NCBI GenBank assembly: GCA_024638355.1
Contig: JAHEKO010000173.1
Location: forward strand, 1 to 7,701
Direction: 5' to 3'
Source: Acidobacteriota bacterium
GTDB lineage: Bacteria > Acidobacteriota > Thermoanaerobaculia > Multivoradales > JAHEKO01
DNA length: 7,701 bases
Under the pieces are notes generated by a model, which saw nothing but the letters and a program-made list of their open reading frames with translations, did no database searches and had not been told where the DNA came from. The translations under genes and the position numbers were made by a program. This document shows positions 1 through 6,360 of the stretch, piece after piece; position 1 is the stretch's first letter, and every line of letters begins with the position of its first letter.

Positions 1-2471
1 AAGTCGTCTTCGCTCGAGGTGTTGCTCGACTGGTAGGCGAGGTAGTAGCGGGATCTCAGCTCGCGCTGGATCTCCTCGTAGATCCCGGGCAGCTCCGCGG
101 CGTCCTCGATGAAGAACGAGCGGCCTCCGGTCTCGTTGGCGAAGCGGCGAAGCTTGCGGCGCGCGTCGCCCTCCTTGCGCCCGAGGTCGAGGCCGATGGC
201 GTAGATCGCGACCCCTGCCCGCTGGGCGTACTCGAGCGCGTTCTCGAAGCTGAAGCGGCTGTGCTCGTCCTGGCCGTCCGACAGCACCACCAGCGCTCGC
301 TGGCCCTTGATGCCGTTGAAGTAGTAGAGCGCGAACACCAGGCTGTCGTAGAGCGCCGTGCCGCGCTCGGCCTTGAGCCCGGCCAGCCCGCCGGCGAGGG
401 TCTGGACGTCGTTGGTGAACTTGGCCGCCAGGTGCGGATGGTCGTTGAAGGTGATGAGGGTGGCCCGGTCGCGCGGCGTGATCGCTTGCTGGAAGAACTG
501 CAGCGCTCCCTGCTGGGCCATCGCCAGGCTGGGCTCCATCGACGCCGATACGTCCACCAGGATGCCGGCGTGGATCGGCAGGTTGTCGACCAGGTCGAAG
601 CGGGTGGGCGTCTGCGTCACGCCGTCTTCCAGAATCGTGAACTCGGCCTCCGTCAAGCCTTCGACCGGCCGCGACTCCTTGTCGAGCACGGCGACGAAGA
701 GCTCGACGAACTGGATATCGACCTCTTCGAGGTAGTCGGGCGCGTTGACGTAGACCAGGTCCTCGGTGAAGTTGCCGTCGGCCTGGTAGGCGACGGCGCG
801 GACGTAGGCCAGCTGCTCGTCGGCGGGCAGCAGGATCGGCTGGACGTAGGGCGGCTGGTGGAGCGAAGCGACCAGCTGCTCGTTGAGATAGAACTCCACC
901 TTGGTGACCGCCCGGTCCTTCGGCACGTCGACCTTGGCCTCGGCGCGCAGGCTGTTGAAGTACTTCCTGCCTCGCCGCGGCTCGATCAGCCGCACCGCGA
1001 AGCGGTGGGCGCCGCTGTTGATCTCCAGCTCGTCGCGCGCCAGCTCGCGGTCCTCGCCGTCGAAAGCCACGGCGACGAGCTTGCGCACCCGCGGCAGCGA
1101 GCCGAGGTCGAGCTCGACGTTGAAGGGCGGCGCCCGCTTGATCAGGTTCTGGTCGTCGTCGACGGTGAACTTGACGTAGACGATGTCGCTGCCGGTGGTG
1201 ATGGTATCGAGCCGCACGAATCCGGTCTGGTATTCGCCCCGCGGCGGCACGATGCGGATCGTGGTGTCGCCGGTGGAGATCGCGGCGTTGGCCTCGGCCA
1301 GCAGGCGGGCGGTCTCGGGGTCCCTGGGCTCGGTGCGCCGGACCGTATCGACCGCCGGCACCTCGAGCTCGGTGGTCGACAGAAAGTACTTCTTGGCGTT
1401 CAGGTCCTCGAGCCTGACGACGAACTTGTAGGGACCCGGCCGCAGGTAGCGCTCGAAGACCAGGGGGATGGTCTCCTCTTCGCCGAGGTTCGCCGGCAGA
1501 TTGAAGCTGTAGCGAAAGGTGTCGAAGAGGGTCCCCTCCCGCAGCACCTCGCCGGTCAGCACGAAGTTGAACGAGCGCGCGCCCGCGAGGTCGATCACCG
1601 CGGCCTCGCTCTGCGAAACCGCCACCTGGCCCTGGACCACGGTGCGCGTCTTGTGGCGGGCGGGGAACTCGTACTGCAGCTCGGCCTTGAAGGTGAGCGC
1701 GCCCTCGGGCAGATCGGTGCTCAGCGCCTCGAAGGCCTCGACCCACTCGCCGCTGTGCGTCCGCTCCGGCTGCAGCACATCGGCGACCAGGGTCATGAAG
1801 CCCATTTCGCCGTAGGCCCTGGCCATGTTGAGGGCCGCGAGAAGCGCCTCGCCCTCCTTCAGGCTGCAGTTGTTCTGAATGGTCTGATAGGCCCCGCCGT
1901 CGCCGCCCAGCGGGTTGGCGAACTGCATCAGCACCCTGAGCCCGTCCGTCGGGTACCAGAGTCGGTAGGGACCGTTGTTGTTGGGCTGGTAGAAGATGAG
2001 CGCCAGCTCTTGACCGGCGGACGGCGCGCGCTCGTAGTAGAAGACCTGGCCGGGCCAGACCTCGAAGCAGTCGTAGTCGATCATCGCGTCGGGCAGGCCG
2101 TTGAGCAGAATGACCTTGGCGCGCTCGTCGAGCAGGTTGCCGTTGGTGATGCTCATGGCCTCCTGGGCCAGCTGCTTCCAGCGCTCGCGGAACTCGTTGC
2201 GCGCCGTGTCTTCGTAGGTGTCGCGCTCCGCCCAGAAGCGCTCGATGAAGGCGTCGCGCTGGTAGTCCTTCCCGATCTCGAGGAAGGCCTGCCGCTCCTT
2301 CTTGCTGATCAGCAGATCGACCATCTCGAGCCACAACTGGTACTTCTCCGGCAGATCCTTCTTCTTGAGCCTCTTGGGCTTCGACTCGTCGCCCACGACG
2401 ACGGCGGCCGCCAGAAGTCCTATGAGGAGGACACTCAGGGCGGCGTTCCAGAGGCTTCGCGGTCGCGACAT
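1..2471 (-). CDS. GWxTD-type / Ig-like / VWA-domain exported protein (3' end missing)
   Basis: The reading frame is open from ATG at 2471 to the left edge (823 codons, no stop), so the C-terminus is missing. Residues 8-27 form a hydrophobic signal or anchor segment after MSRPR, so the protein probably acts outside the cytoplasm. Residues about 44-200 resemble the GWxTD domain: FIERFW (75-80), ERD (82-84), NEF (92-94) and an LNGLPD segment, but the naming GWxTD motif is replaced by GNLLDER (111-117). Two Ig-like (Big_7-like) segments follow, near 431-480 and 525-572. A VWA domain covers about 634-810, with a complete metal-binding (MIDAS) set: D640-x-S642-x-S644, T705 and D732 in LSDGQDE. The tail ELRSRYYLAY is typical of acidobacterial VWA proteins. 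Such proteins are presumed adhesive or scaffolding; the exact role is unknown. No Shine-Dalgarno is obvious before the ATG, but no other in-frame start lies close upstream. It is transcribed divergently from the desulfurase operon. Confidence 0.86.
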   Translation of the reverse strand, partial: MSRPRSLWNAALSVLLIGLLAAAVVVGDESKPKRLKKKDLPEKYQLWLEMVDLLISKKERQAFLEIGKDYQRDAFIERFWAERDTYEDTARNEFRERWKQLAQEAMSITNGNLLDERAKVILLNGLPDAMIDYDCFEVWPGQVFYYERAPSAGQELALIFYQPNNNGPYRLWYPTDGLRVLMQFANPLGGDGGAYQTIQNNCSLKEGEALLAALNMARAYGEMGFMTLVADVLQPERTHSGEWVEAFEALSTDLPEGALTFKAELQYEFPARHKTRTVVQGQVAVSQSEAAVIDLAGARSFNFVLTGEVLREGTLFDTFRYSFNLPANLGEEETIPLVFERYLRPGPYKFVVRLEDLNAKKYFLSTTELEVPAVDTVRRTEPRDPETARLLAEANAAISTGDTTIRIVPPRGEYQTGFVRLDTITTGSDIVYVKFTVDDDQNLIKRAPPFNVELDLGSLPRVRKLVAVAFDGEDRELARDELEINSGAHRFAVRLIEPRRGRKYFNSLRAEAKVDVPKDRAVTKVEFYLNEQLVASLHQPPYVQPILLPADEQLAYVRAVAYQADGNFTEDLVYVNAPDYLEEVDIQFVELFVAVLDKESRPVEGLTEAEFTILEDGVTQTPTRFDLVDNLPIHAGILVDVSASMEPSLAMAQQGALQFFQQAITPRDRATLITFNDHPHLAAKFTNDVQTLAGGLAGLKAERGTALYDSLVFALYYFNGIKGQRALVVLSDGQDEHSRFSFENALEYAQRAGVAIYAIGLDLGRKEGDARRKLRRFANETGGRSFFIEDAAELPGIYEEIQRELRSRYYLAYQSSNTSSEDD

Positions 2472-2492
2472 GGTGGTGTGGAGGGTATCCGT

Positions 2493-2509
2493 ACCTGCGA
2501 AGAGCAGGT
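2493..2509. repeat. Short perfect inverted repeat (6-bp arms, 5-nt spacer)
   Basis: ACCTGC (2493-2498), spacer GAAGA, GCAGGT (2504-2509). It lies 22 bp upstream of the ATG at 2471 on the minus strand and 42 bp upstream of the ATG at 2551 on the plus strand. It could be an operator half-site pair or a 5'-UTR hairpin, but an arm of 6 bp can occur by chance in GC-rich DNA. Confidence 0.4.
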
Positions 2510-2537
2510 GGTGTGAGGCTTAGCAGGATGCGTGCCG

Positions 2538-2546
2538 GGAGGGGAG
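2538..2546 (+). promoter_or_regulatory. Ribosome binding site of the cysteine desulfurase gene
   Basis: A purine-rich GGAGGGGAG run ends 4 bases before ATG 2551; the core GGAGG at 2538-2542 is 8 bases from it. This spacing favours ATG 2551 over the second in-frame ATG at 2563, for which the same core would be 20 bases away. Confidence 0.75.
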
Positions 2547-2550
2547 TAGA

Positions 2551-3723
2551 ATGTCCCTCGCCATGGGCGCCGCCTACTTCGACAACAACGCAACGACCCC
2601 GCTCGATCGCCGGGTGCTCGAGGCGATGCTGCCGTGGCTCGAGGGACGCCACGGCAACAGCTCCTCGGTTCATCGATTTGGACAGGCGGCGTCCGAGGCG
2701 GTGGAGGCGGCGCGCGAGCGGGTCGCGGCCCTGCTCGGCGCGAGCCCGGCCGAGATCGTCTTCTGCGGCTCGGGCACCGAGGCCAACAACGCCGTGGTCT
2801 TCTCCTGCGGCCGCAGCGGTGGCCCGTCCGGCCACCTGGTCGTCTCCACGCTCGAGCATCCGTCGGTGCTGGCCGCCGCCGCACGGCTCGAGGGAGAGGG
2901 GCTCGCGGTCAGCCGCGTCGCGCCGGGCCTCGACGGCCGCGTCGATGCCGAGCGCCTGCTCGCCGCGGTGCGCGCCGATACCAGGCTGGTCAGCCTGATG
3001 CTCGCCAGCAACGAGCTCGGCACCCTACAGCCGGTTCGCGAGGTAGCCGCCGGCTGCCGCGCACGTGGCGTGCCGGTCCTGTGCGACGCCGTCCAGGCGG
3101 TCGGCAAGGTGCCGGTGGACGTCGGCGAGCTGGGGGTCGACTACCTGACTCTCGGCGGGCACAAGTTCCACGGTCCGCTCGGCGCGGCGGCGCTGTGGAC
3201 TCGCGGCGGCGCCCACCTCGACCCGCTCCTCGTGGGCGGCGGCCACGAGCGCCGCCGCCGGGCGAGCACGGTCAACGTGCCGGCGGTGGTCGGCCTCGGC
3301 GTGGCGGCCGAGCTGGCGGTGCGCGAGCTCGAAGAGCGGGAGCGGCGCCTGGCCGCCCTGCGCGACCGCTTCGAGCGCCGGCTGGAGGCGATCGAGGGCG
3401 TCGTGATCCACTGCGCGAGCGCCGAGCGCCTGCCGACGACTTCCCACCTGGCGATCGAGGGCGTGCAGGGAGAGACCCTGATGATCCGTCTCGATCTGGC
3501 CGGCTTCGCCGTCTCCACCGGCTCGGCCTGTTCCTCGGGCGTCGTCGAGCCGAGCTCTTCGCTGCTCACCATGGGCATGTCGGAGGCCGAGGCCCTCTCT
3601 TCGTTGCGGGTCAGCTTCGGCCTGTTCAACACGGTGGACGAGGTCGACGCGCTCGCCGACGCGCTCGAGCGCCAGGTGGCCGAGCTGCGCGGCGCGCCGG
3701 CCGCGGCGACCTCCGATGTCTGA
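2551..3723 (+). CDS. Cysteine desulfurase, class I (IscS/NifS/YrvO family)
   Basis: This PLP enzyme converts L-cysteine to L-alanine and holds the sulfur as a persulfide for transfer, in the cytoplasm. At 390 aa it has the usual family length. Visible signatures are FDNNATTP near the N-terminus, GSGTEANN (73-80), STLEHPS with H103, the CDAVQ strand with D179 and Q182, the PLP-binding lysine K205 in GGHKFHGPLG, and the persulfide cysteine C327 in STGSACSSG. These positions are each one less than in E. coli IscS (H104, D180, Q183, K206, C328), so the active site is complete. The phosphate-binding loop reads ERRRRASTVN, against the more common RAGTEN or RSGTLN. A good Shine-Dalgarno selects ATG 2551. 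The 3' end overlaps mnmA by 8 bp, so its main client is probably MnmA, as for Bacillus YrvO. I leave the symbol blank because IscS, NifS and YrvO orthologues cannot be told apart by eye. Confidence 0.95.
   Translation: MSLAMGAAYFDNNATTPLDRRVLEAMLPWLEGRHGNSSSVHRFGQAASEAVEAARERVAALLGASPAEIVFCGSGTEANNAVVFSCGRSGGPSGHLVVSTLEHPSVLAAAARLEGEGLAVSRVAPGLDGRVDAERLLAAVRADTRLVSLMLASNELGTLQPVREVAAGCRARGVPVLCDAVQAVGKVPVDVGELGVDYLTLGGHKFHGPLGAAALWTRGGAHLDPLLVGGGHERRRRASTVNVPAVVGLGVAAELAVRELEERERRLAALRDRFERRLEAIEGVVIHCASAERLPTTSHLAIEGVQGETLMIRLDLAGFAVSTGSACSSGVVEPSSSLLTMGMSEAEALSSLRVSFGLFNTVDEVDALADALERQVAELRGAPAAATSDV
3716..3723 (+). other. 8-bp coding overlap of desulfurase stop and mnmA start
   Basis: The mnmA ATG (3716-3718) lies inside the last codons of the desulfurase, whose TGA is 3721-3723. 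No clear Shine-Dalgarno precedes this ATG, so translation of mnmA is probably coupled to termination on the upstream gene, keeping the sulfur donor and acceptor in step. Confidence 0.85.
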
Positions 3724-4807
3724 GCTCACCGCCGTCGCGATGAGCGGCGGCCTCGACTCCTCGGCCGTCGCCTGGCTGCTGTCGCGCGCCGGCCGGCCGG
3801 TGGTCGGGCTGTCGATGCTCCTGTGGGACCGGTCGACGGAGACCACCCACGGCCGCTGCTGCGCCCCGCTCGACCTGGGCGACGCCAAGCGCGTGGCGCG
3901 CCAGTGCGGCATTCCCCACTACACGATCAAGATGGACCGCGAGTTCCGCGAGCGGGTGGTCGATCCGTTCGTCGACGACTATCTGGCCGGCCGGACCCCG
4001 ATCCCCTGCACCGGCTGCAACACCTGGATCAAGTTCGATCTCTTCCTCGAGCGCGCGCGGGCTCTCGGCGCCGAGCGCATGGCCACCGGCCACTACGCCC
4101 GCATTCTCGACGGCCCCGACGGGCTCGAGCTGCACACCGCGGCCGACGCGGCGAAGGACCAGAGCTACTACCTCTTCGAGCTCACTCAGGAGCAGCTCGC
4201 GGCGAGCAGCTTTCCGCTCGGCGACAAGACGAAGCCCGAGGTGCGCGAGCTGGCGCGCGAATCGGGACTCCTCGTCGCCGAGAAGGGCGAGAGCATGGAG
4301 ATCTGCTTCGTCGCGGGCGGCATTCGTGAATTCGTCGAGGAGCAGGTCGCCGCGCGGCCCGAGCGCTTTGCGGCCGCGGCGCTCGGCCGGGCGAGCGAGG
4401 TGGTCGACCGCGCGGGCAGCGTCCTCGGCACGGCCGAGCCCTACTATCGCTACACCGTCGGCCAGCGCCGCGGGCTGGGCGTTGCCGCGGGCGAGCGCCT
4501 CTACGTGCTCGACGTGAACGCCCGGGAGAACCGGCTGACCGTCGGCCCCGAGCGCGAGCTTCTGGCGTCGGGCCTGGCCGGCGAACGGCTCCACTGGATC
4601 GGTTCGCCGCCCGCGGGAGAGATCGAGGCGACGGTCCGCATCCGTTCGCGCCATCCCGGCGTGCGCGCGTCGATCCGGCCGGGAGCGGAGCGCCGCGTGG
4701 AGGTCGAGTTCGAGACCGGGCAGTTCGGCGTGACGCCCGGTCAGGCCGCGGTCTTCTACGAGGGCACGCGGGTCCTGGGCGGCTGCTGGATCGAGAGCGC
4801 TCGCTAG
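3716..4807 (+). CDS. mnmA: tRNA-specific 2-thiouridylase MnmA
   Basis: MnmA activates U34 of tRNA(Lys), tRNA(Glu) and tRNA(Gln) by adenylation and replaces the C2 oxygen with sulfur, giving s2U34 for accurate decoding; it acts in the cytoplasm. The 363-aa length is typical. The N-terminal PP-loop ATPase domain has SGGLDSS (10-16), GHYARI (125-130) and KDQSYYLF (147-154). TVGQRRGLG (247-255) lies in the central domain and a C-terminal beta-barrel domain follows. The two sulfur-handling cysteines are C101 in the PCTGCN motif and C197 in MEICFV, matching C102 and C199 of E. coli. The E. coli Asp99 position is Cys98 here, giving CxxC; other cysteines include C48, C49 and C64. The gene is the second in an operon with the cysteine desulfurase, and no TusA-E genes are seen in the window, so direct sulfur transfer is plausible. 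The stop TAG interlocks with that of the convergent peptidase gene. Confidence 0.96.
   Translation: MSELTAVAMSGGLDSSAVAWLLSRAGRPVVGLSMLLWDRSTETTHGRCCAPLDLGDAKRVARQCGIPHYTIKMDREFRERVVDPFVDDYLAGRTPIPCTGCNTWIKFDLFLERARALGAERMATGHYARILDGPDGLELHTAADAAKDQSYYLFELTQEQLAASSFPLGDKTKPEVRELARESGLLVAEKGESMEICFVAGGIREFVEEQVAARPERFAAAALGRASEVVDRAGSVLGTAEPYYRYTVGQRRGLGVAAGERLYVLDVNARENRLTVGPERELLASGLAGERLHWIGSPPAGEIEATVRIRSRHPGVRASIRPGAERRVEVEFETGQFGVTPGQAAVFYEGTRVLGGCWIESAR
4804..4807. other. Interlocked convergent stop codons in a CTAG palindrome
   Basis: The plus-strand mnmA stop is TAG at 4805-4807. The minus-strand peptidase stop is TAG read from 4806 to 4804. Both come from one CTAG, so the two genes meet tail to tail with a 4-bp overlap and no intergenic DNA. 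Confidence 0.93.
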
Positions 4808-6294
4808 TTCCCGGGCTCGGGCGCCCGGTAGCTCTCGAGGAGAGCCGCTGCCGAGCCGGAGCTCGCCCAGCGCTCCTGCCAACCGGTGGTCGAGAGCCAG
4901 TCTCGCAGGAAGGGGTCGAGCGGCCGCGGCGAGGCCGCTCGCAGCTGGGTCGCCAGATCTTCGAAGGAGCCACCCGACTCGTGATGGCTCTGGAAGTGGG
5001 CTCGCAACGCCTGGTAGAGGGCCTCGGTGCCCATGAGGCGGTCCAGCAGGTAGAACATCAGGAATCCGGTGCCGTACGAGAGATCGGTCATCCCCCGTTC
5101 GCCATAGGCCGAAAAGGGCACACCCTGGTACGAGGGGGTCTCCTCGAGGGTCCGAAGAACGCGCGCCGCGATCGTGTCGACCTCGTCTTCCATCCCTTGC
5201 CAGCCGTCGAGGGTCTCGGCCAGCCTGAACTGCAGGAAGACCGCCAGCCCTTCGTTCCATCGCGGCGACGGGCTCTCGATGTCGGGCGCGTTCCAGAGGT
5301 GAGACAGCTCGTGGTAGAGCTCGAAGCTCCGCTCCGGGCGGCGAAAGGCGCTCGCCGTCTGGAGGATCCCCGTGTACAGGGAAGCCTGGGATCCCCAGTC
5401 CTCCGGGATCTCCATGACCGCGACCTCCGGCGGTCCGGGGAGCGGGCCGAACCACTCCGCCATCAGGTCCATGGCGCGCAGGGCGCTGGCCAGCAGCCGC
5501 GCTCCGCCGTCGACGTCGTCCGGAAAGCTGAACACCCGCACGCCGCGCTCCTCGAGCAGACGGTAGTCGGCGACCGTGACGAAGACGAACGGCGCCGGCC
5601 CCACGCTCTCGTACACCCAGGTGGCCGAGCCGTTCGCGGTCGTCCGGGCGATCAGCTTGCCGCCGTTGGCGACCGTGAATCTCTCCGGCGCGGTCACCGC
5701 CACGCGAAAGTCGAAATCGCGCAGCGGCAGGGCTCTGTTGGCCTCGTCAGACGGCAGCCCCAGAACCGGAAACGAGAAAGCGTCGGCCCGCAGAATGGAG
5801 AACTCCTCGGCGATGCGATCCCGCACATAGAGCATTCCCGTCTCGGTGTAGGGCACGACCCAGCCCGAGTAGGCGACGGAGAGGGTGGTCGTGCCGCCGG
5901 GAGGCAGGGCATCGGGTAGCCGCACCCGGGCATGATTCACCTGGAGCTCCGGCCAGTCGGCGAAGCTCACGACGTCTTGATCGAGCTCGAGCGGCTTGCC
6001 GTCGTCGCCCAGCGCCCGCCGAATCGTCATCAGGCGGCCGAGCAGCAGCGGCACTTCGCTCGCCGGGTGCGCGGAGACGTTCTCCACCGTCAGGGTCGCC
6101 CGACCCTCGAGAGCGCCTGCGTCGTAGTCGAGAGCGACCTCCAGCTCGAGCCGGGTCTGCTGGAGCTGGAGCTCCAGGGGGTCGGCGCTCGCAAGGCCGG
6201 CGGCGGAGACTCCGATCAGGGCGCCGCAGAGCCCCAGGGCCGCCAGCGTCGGCCGGGTCGCTCGGTGTCTCGACGGTCCGGGCGGGATCGACAC
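4804..6294 (-). CDS. Exported M1-like zinc metallopeptidase (compact)
   Basis: I place the start at GTG 6294, giving 496 aa. The open frame extends further upstream, but that part is antisense to the neighbouring hydrolase gene, whereas the GTG is followed directly by a signal peptide: an Arg-rich start, a hydrophobic stretch at about 17-34, and a likely cleavage after ASA (35-37). The protein is thus probably periplasmic or secreted. An N-terminal beta-sandwich of M1 type covers about 40-240. The catalytic domain has HELSH (H328, E329, H332) and the third zinc ligand E348 in WNEGLAVF, plus SYGTGFLMFYLL (406-417), which matches the M1 catalytic tyrosine region (Y407). The HEXXH-to-Glu spacing is 15 residues instead of the usual 18, and the GAMEN exopeptidase motif is replaced by WGSQAS (300-305). 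The large C-terminal helical domain of full-length M1 aminopeptidases is missing. The substrate is unknown and aminopeptidase specificity is not assured. No Shine-Dalgarno precedes the GTG. Confidence 0.85.
   Translation of the reverse strand: MSIPPGPSRHRATRPTLAALGLCGALIGVSAAGLASADPLELQLQQTRLELEVALDYDAGALEGRATLTVENVSAHPASEVPLLLGRLMTIRRALGDDGKPLELDQDVVSFADWPELQVNHARVRLPDALPPGGTTTLSVAYSGWVVPYTETGMLYVRDRIAEEFSILRADAFSFPVLGLPSDEANRALPLRDFDFRVAVTAPERFTVANGGKLIARTTANGSATWVYESVGPAPFVFVTVADYRLLEERGVRVFSFPDDVDGGARLLASALRAMDLMAEWFGPLPGPPEVAVMEIPEDWGSQASLYTGILQTASAFRRPERSFELYHELSHLWNAPDIESPSPRWNEGLAVFLQFRLAETLDGWQGMEDEVDTIAARVLRTLEETPSYQGVPFSAYGERGMTDLSYGTGFLMFYLLDRLMGTEALYQALRAHFQSHHESGGSFEDLATQLRAASPRPLDPFLRDWLSTTGWQERWASSGSAAALLESYRAPEPGN
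4811..4845. terminator. Two tandem GC hairpins just after mnmA (possible terminator)
   Basis: First hairpin: CCGGGC (4811-4816) with GCCCGG (4823-4828), 6-nt loop. Second: GCTCTC (4831-4836) with GAGAGC (4840-4845), 3-nt loop. They start 3 bases beyond the mnmA stop and lie inside the last codons of the convergent peptidase gene. There is no T-tract on either strand, so a classical intrinsic terminator is not shown; their position is the main argument, and GC-rich DNA forms such stems readily. Confidence 0.3.
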
Positions 6295-6360
6295 GAATGA
6301 ATCTAGCAGAGACGCAACCTTGAGTCGTCTTTCGACGTCCAAGACCAGGGGCGCCGAGCG
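6295..6360. promoter_or_regulatory. Divergent intergenic region, peptidase and serine hydrolase genes
   Basis: Only 66 bp separate the two divergent starts. On the minus strand a TAGATT hexamer (6305-6300) ends 5 bases before the GTG start and could be a -10 element giving a leaderless mRNA, but I see no matching -35 at normal spacing. On the plus strand AGGGG (6347-6351) sits 9 bases before ATG 6361 and is a reasonable Shine-Dalgarno. Promoters are otherwise not identifiable. Confidence 0.35.

Larger units (their letters stand above)
2472..2550. promoter_or_regulatory. Divergent intergenic region, GWxTD/VWA gene and desulfurase-mnmA operon
   Basis: This 79-bp gap separates two divergent starts, so it must hold or overlap promoters for both directions, unless transcription starts inside a gene. 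I could not identify convincing -35/-10 pairs on either strand. It contains an inverted repeat (2493-2509), a 9-bp direct repeat GGTGGTGTG at 2472-2480 and 2507-2515, and the ribosome binding site of the desulfurase. Promoter assignment is inference from gene orientation only. Confidence 0.45.

Noticed and set aside
261..2516. 751-codon open frame on the plus strand opposite the GWxTD/VWA gene
   Set aside because: Its protein is low in recognisable domains and rich in repeated V/L/E/R/D/G words expected when GC-rich codons are read backwards. The minus-strand frame encodes clear GWxTD-like and VWA motifs.
2634..3743. 369-codon plus-strand frame inside the desulfurase gene
   Set aside because: The translation is dominated by Arg, Gly, Ala and Pro, a typical out-of-frame shadow, while the overlapping frame has the complete IscS-type active site.
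3626..5455. 609-codon minus-strand open frame across mnmA and part of the peptidase gene
   Set aside because: It is antisense to mnmA and out of frame with the peptidase, shows no domain motifs, and is explained by high-GC codon bias.
4981..5919. 312-codon plus-strand frame opposite the peptidase gene
   Set aside because: It has no recognisable motif and lies opposite the HEXXH and NEG zinc-site region of the minus-strand peptidase.
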